Origin: Aliarcobacter thereius LMG 24486
GTDB lineage: Bacteria; Campylobacterota; Campylobacteria; Campylobacterales; Arcobacteraceae
Reading direction: 5' to 3'
DNA length: 64,000 nucleotides
Assembly: GCF_004214815.1 (NCBI RefSeq)
Contig: NZ_CP035926.1
Coordinates: forward strand, 1,851,081 to 1,915,080
Below are positions 61,849-64,000 of this stretch, in pieces. Made by a program: the position numbers and the translations under genes. The notes beneath the pieces were generated by a model. That model did no database searches and had not been told where the DNA came from. It saw only the letters and a program-made list of their open reading frames with translations. The stretch's first letter is position 1. Each line of letters starts with the position of its first letter.

Positions 61849-62706
61849 ATGTTAAAAAATAGTTTTAAGAACTTACTAAAATATATTTTAGTTATGTTTA
61901 TTGGTTTTGCATTTACAACAAATGCTTTTGCTACAATTACAGGTAACAACAGTTTTGCTACGGCTTACGATATAGGCTATTGGCAATATGGTAATTATGA
62001 TGTTACTCATTTAGATCCTAATCAAAGTGAGGCTTATTATAAATTTACAGCAAATACTGGAGATAGAGTTTATGCTAGAAGCTCTTATGATGCATATACT
62101 GGAATGAAAATTGAAACAATAGCAAGTAATCAATCTACAGTTTTAGATACTGGAACTACTGTTATGGATAGTTCATCATTTTCTCCATTTATATTTGCAA
62201 AAGCTGATGCCACTTCAAATGGGCAAGTTTTTTATATTAGAGTTACTAGAGGAAGCTTTACGGGAGATATGTATTTTACAGTTAGAGTTTTTGATAGAAT
62301 AAAATCTGGAAGTGGTGTTTACAATTTTTCAGGGACAGCTTCAAATACGGGTAACTATATAGGTGGACCTGGTAAAGACTCATCTGTTATATATTCCAAC
62401 TTAATAGGTAGTTCATCTATTCCAACTGGTGCAATAGTAAAAAGTATTACAACAACAGGTTCTCAATCACCAGTTCAAGGAAATGTTTGGCATAATATTC
62501 AATCTTCACAAACTAGCACTTGGTACACTTCTACAATATCTAGTTCATCAAATGGTTCATATAATATAACTTTGGCAAATAACTTAGATGTTGCAAGAAA
62601 TTGGGGGTTCAAATATCATACAAAAGCAGTTGGTGCTTCAACTATGTCAAATGTAAAAGCAACTATTCAGTATGAATATGATGAAACTTTAGGTTTTAAA
62701 CCTTAG
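61849..62706 (+). CDS. secreted Cys-free protein with PPC-like beta domain
   Basis: A 285-residue exported protein. A long signal peptide (about 1-29, ending NAFA) precedes NNSFATAYDIGYW and SEAYYKFTANTGDRVYARSS, the pattern of bacterial pre-peptidase C-terminal (PPC-like) beta domains. A second beta-rich Ser/Thr/Gly region follows (about 150-285, with KSITTTGSQSPVQGN). No protease or other catalytic domain is attached. It contains no cysteine. Its style recalls secreted Bacillus proteins that I have seen, unverified. It is divergent from the DUF4885 pair across a 114-nt region, so it may belong with them. Confidence 0.72.
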   Translation: MLKNSFKNLLKYILVMFIGFAFTTNAFATITGNNSFATAYDIGYWQYGNYDVTHLDPNQSEAYYKFTANTGDRVYARSSYDAYTGMKIETIASNQSTVLDTGTTVMDSSSFSPFIFAKADATSNGQVFYIRVTRGSFTGDMYFTVRVFDRIKSGSGVYNFSGTASNTGNYIGGPGKDSSVIYSNLIGSSSIPTGAIVKSITTTGSQSPVQGNVWHNIQSSQTSTWYTSTISSSSNGSYNITLANNLDVARNWGFKYHTKAVGASTMSNVKATIQYEYDETLGFKP

Positions 62707-62716
62707 TTAAAAAGTA

Positions 62717-62739
62717 AAGAGAAGTTTAAAACTTCTCTT
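62717..62739 (-). terminator. terminator hairpin between convergent genes
   Basis: AAGAGAAGT (62717-62725) and ACTTCTCTT (62731-62739) form a perfect 9-bp stem with a TTAAA loop. On the minus strand it is followed by TACTTTTTAAC, fitting a terminator for purN. Confidence 0.65.
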
Positions 62740-62751
62740 AAAAAATAAATT

Positions 62752-63333
62752 TTATGCCAAAAGCTTTACAAAAGCTTCAACAATAGCTATTTTTTCAAGT
62801 TCTTTTATTCTAATTTCTAAGCTTTCAGCTGTTTCATCACTATTTAATGAAAGCTCTTTTATTAAAATTTTCTCACCTTCATCATAATTTTCATTTACAT
62901 AATGAATAGTAACTCCTGATTTCTTTTCACCATTTTTTACAACAGCTTGATGAACAAAGCTTCCATACATTCCAGCTCCACCATAAATTGAAGGTAAAAT
63001 TGCAGGATGAGTATTTATAATTTTATTTGGAAAAGTTTTAAGCATATTTTCTTCTATTTTTTTCATATATCCTGATAAAAATATATAATCACAATCAAAT
63101 GTTTTTAAAGTTTGAGAAATTTTTAAATCAATATTATCTTCTGGAAAAAGTTTTTGATTTATTACAAAAGATTTTACTCCATAATTTTTTGCTTTTTCTA
63201 AAACTCCTGCATTACTATTATTTGTAATTATTACTTCAACTTTTGCATCTAAAATTCCAGATTCAATTGCTTTTTGTATTGTTTCAAATCCACTTCCATT
63301 ATAAGATGCCAAAATTCCTATTTTTTTTACCAT
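62752..63333 (-). CDS. purN: phosphoribosylglycinamide formyltransferase
   Basis: A 193-residue enzyme of purine synthesis that formylates GAR with 10-formyl-THF. The N-terminal ILASYNGSGFETIQ is the GAR phosphate loop. The catalytic Asn-His of the family is in NTHPAILPSIYGGAGMYG, and the Asp is in NYDEGEKI. The length is a little short but complete. It starts 2 nt after ruvC ends, so ruvC-purN is one unit on the minus strand. Confidence 0.94.
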   Translation of the reverse strand: MVKKIGILASYNGSGFETIQKAIESGILDAKVEVIITNNSNAGVLEKAKNYGVKSFVINQKLFPEDNIDLKISQTLKTFDCDYIFLSGYMKKIEENMLKTFPNKIINTHPAILPSIYGGAGMYGSFVHQAVVKNGEKKSGVTIHYVNENYDEGEKILIKELSLNSDETAESLEIRIKELEKIAIVEAFVKLLA

Positions 63334-63335
63334 TT

Positions 63336-63806
63336 TTATCCTTTTACTCTTTGAGAATGTGTTAATGCAATTGCTATTGCATCTGTTATATCAAGTGGTT
63401 TTATCTCTTTTTTAATTCCTAATAATCTTTTTACCATAAAAGATACTTGCTCTTTTGTAGCTTTCCCATTTCCTGTAACTGCTTGTTTTACTTGAAGTGG
63501 AGTATATTCAGCAAAATTTCCAAACTCTTGTAAAACTTTTAAAGAGATTGCTCCACGAAACTGTGCTAGTTTTATAACTGTTTTTGGATTAAAAGCATAA
63601 AACATATCTTCAATCGAAACTTCATCTATTTTATGATTATTAAAAACCAAATCTAAACCTTCAGTCATCTCTACAATTTGCTCTTGCAAAATAGTTGTTT
63701 TTATTTTTATTAATCCTGCTTCAACAAGTTTTAAATCTCTTCCAGATTTTTCAATAACTGCATATCCACAATTTCTAGTTCCTGGATCGATTCCTAATAT
63801 TTTCAC
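63336..63806 (-). CDS. ruvC: Holliday junction resolvase RuvC
   Basis: A 156-residue endonuclease. The four acidic residues of the active site are visible: Asp in LGIDPGT, Glu in [10 protein letters not shown], and the pair in [12 protein letters not shown]. It cuts Holliday junctions after RuvAB migration. I start at the GTG at 63806 ([10 protein letters not shown], the normal RuvC start, with GAAGAG upstream); a GTG at 63815 is closer to the binding site than is usual. It is followed by a DnaA-box cluster upstream, suggesting that it borders oriC. Confidence 0.93.
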   Translation of the reverse strand: MKILGIDPGTRNCGYAVIEKSGRDLKLVEAGLIKIKTTILQEQIVEMTEGLDLVFNNHKIDEVSIEDMFYAFNPKTVIKLAQFRGAISLKVLQEFGNFAEYTPLQVKQAVTGNGKATKEQVSFMVKRLLGIKKEIKPLDITDAIAIALTHSQRVKG

Positions 63807-63831
63807 TATATTCACTCTTCTTTATAAATAA

Positions 63832-64000
63832 TTATTCACATTTTAAAAGCTGATTATATCGTAATAATTTAAAAGATAAAAAAACTATTCACATTTTTAA
63901 TCACATTTATAAAGATAAAATTTAAGATATTTTCACATAAAGCTTATTTACAATTTTTTTAGCTATAATAAGTGCTTATAATAAATTGAAATAGGTATAA
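63832..64000 (+). other. oriC: candidate chromosomal origin (oriC), DnaA-box cluster and AT-rich tract
   Basis: A 169-nt region with no gene, upstream of ruvC. It holds TTATTCACA (63832-63840), a perfect DnaA box, CTATTCACA (63885-63893, one mismatch), TTAATCACA (63897-63905, one mismatch) and the weaker ATTTTCACA (63929-63937), all on the plus strand. An AT-rich tract runs to the window end, suitable for unwinding. Two TATAAT hexamers (63964, 63977) may belong to the promoter of a gene right of the window, probably dnaA. Extra TTCACT copies lie over the ruvC start. Confidence 0.6.

Noticed and set aside
63947..63982. Complete promoter in the oriC region (TTTACA with TATAAT)
   Set aside because: Spacers of 11 or 24 nt do not fit; only the -10 hexamers were kept as possible parts of a promoter outside the window.

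Overview
The window is AT-rich chromosomal DNA from a member of the Campylobacterota, most likely Arcobacter in the broad sense (Aliarcobacter or a relative). The partial 16S rRNA at the left edge reads like Arcobacter 16S. The gene set agrees: a Cj0264c/Cj0265c-type TMAO reductase pair, an ArsS-like histidine kinase, assimilatory cysHDN genes, and AT-rich codon use throughout. Gene density is high, most genes sit in short operons, and convergent genes are separated by perfect inverted repeats. No phage, insertion sequence, tRNA or CRISPR array was seen.

Layout. 1-774: 5' end of a minus-strand 16S gene with its leader and a textbook sigma70 promoter. 775-5349: a BI-1 membrane protein, a BioC-like methyltransferase, then secG-frr-pyrE and two membrane proteins. 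5431-12887: a tryptophanase/tyrosine phenol-lyase family enzyme, a CorA/ZntB transporter, yaaA, a YitT protein, a TraF-like outer membrane protein, a Crp/Fnr regulator divergent from a YgbA-type NO-response protein over a perfect FNR box, and ung. 12961-16079: acetolactate synthase and aldehyde dehydrogenase. 16399-24298: a phosphatase, torA with its cytochrome, dps, a Bcr-type exporter and a diguanylate cyclase. 24356-29975: a complete RND efflux operon. 30016-33288: a chemoreceptor and a flavoprotein.

33492-40556 is a sulfur assimilation operon: metY, an Rrf2 regulator, cysK, a DUF2061 protein, cysH, cysD, cysN, and a degenerate half-length sulfite reductase-like protein. 40574-44501 holds a stand-alone trpB, a saccharopine dehydrogenase-like protein and a class V aminotransferase. 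44514-50746 has a porin-like protein, a metallophosphoesterase, a copper-delivery operon (PCuAC, an unknown, SCO), a hemerythrin, an EAL protein and a MoeB-rhodanese protein. 50922-58770 has typA, a thiosulfate/selenium-type YedE transporter with a TusA-like partner, a cytochrome followed by a two-component system, thyX, a TRIC-type channel and a thioredoxin-fold protein. 58842-62706 looks like an accessory patch: two tandem paralogous proteins (probably DUF4885) and a secreted protein. The window ends with purN, ruvC and a cluster of DnaA boxes that looks like oriC.

The best leads are: the half sulfite reductase closing the cys operon; the tandem DUF4885 pair, where a 91-bp exact repeat leaves an orphan ribosome binding site after the last copy; a tryptophanase-family enzyme with tyrosine phenol-lyase specificity residues but without a cofactor-contacting arginine; the candidate oriC next to ruvC; and several palindromic operators. 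All family assignments come from reading motifs by eye; no database search was run.
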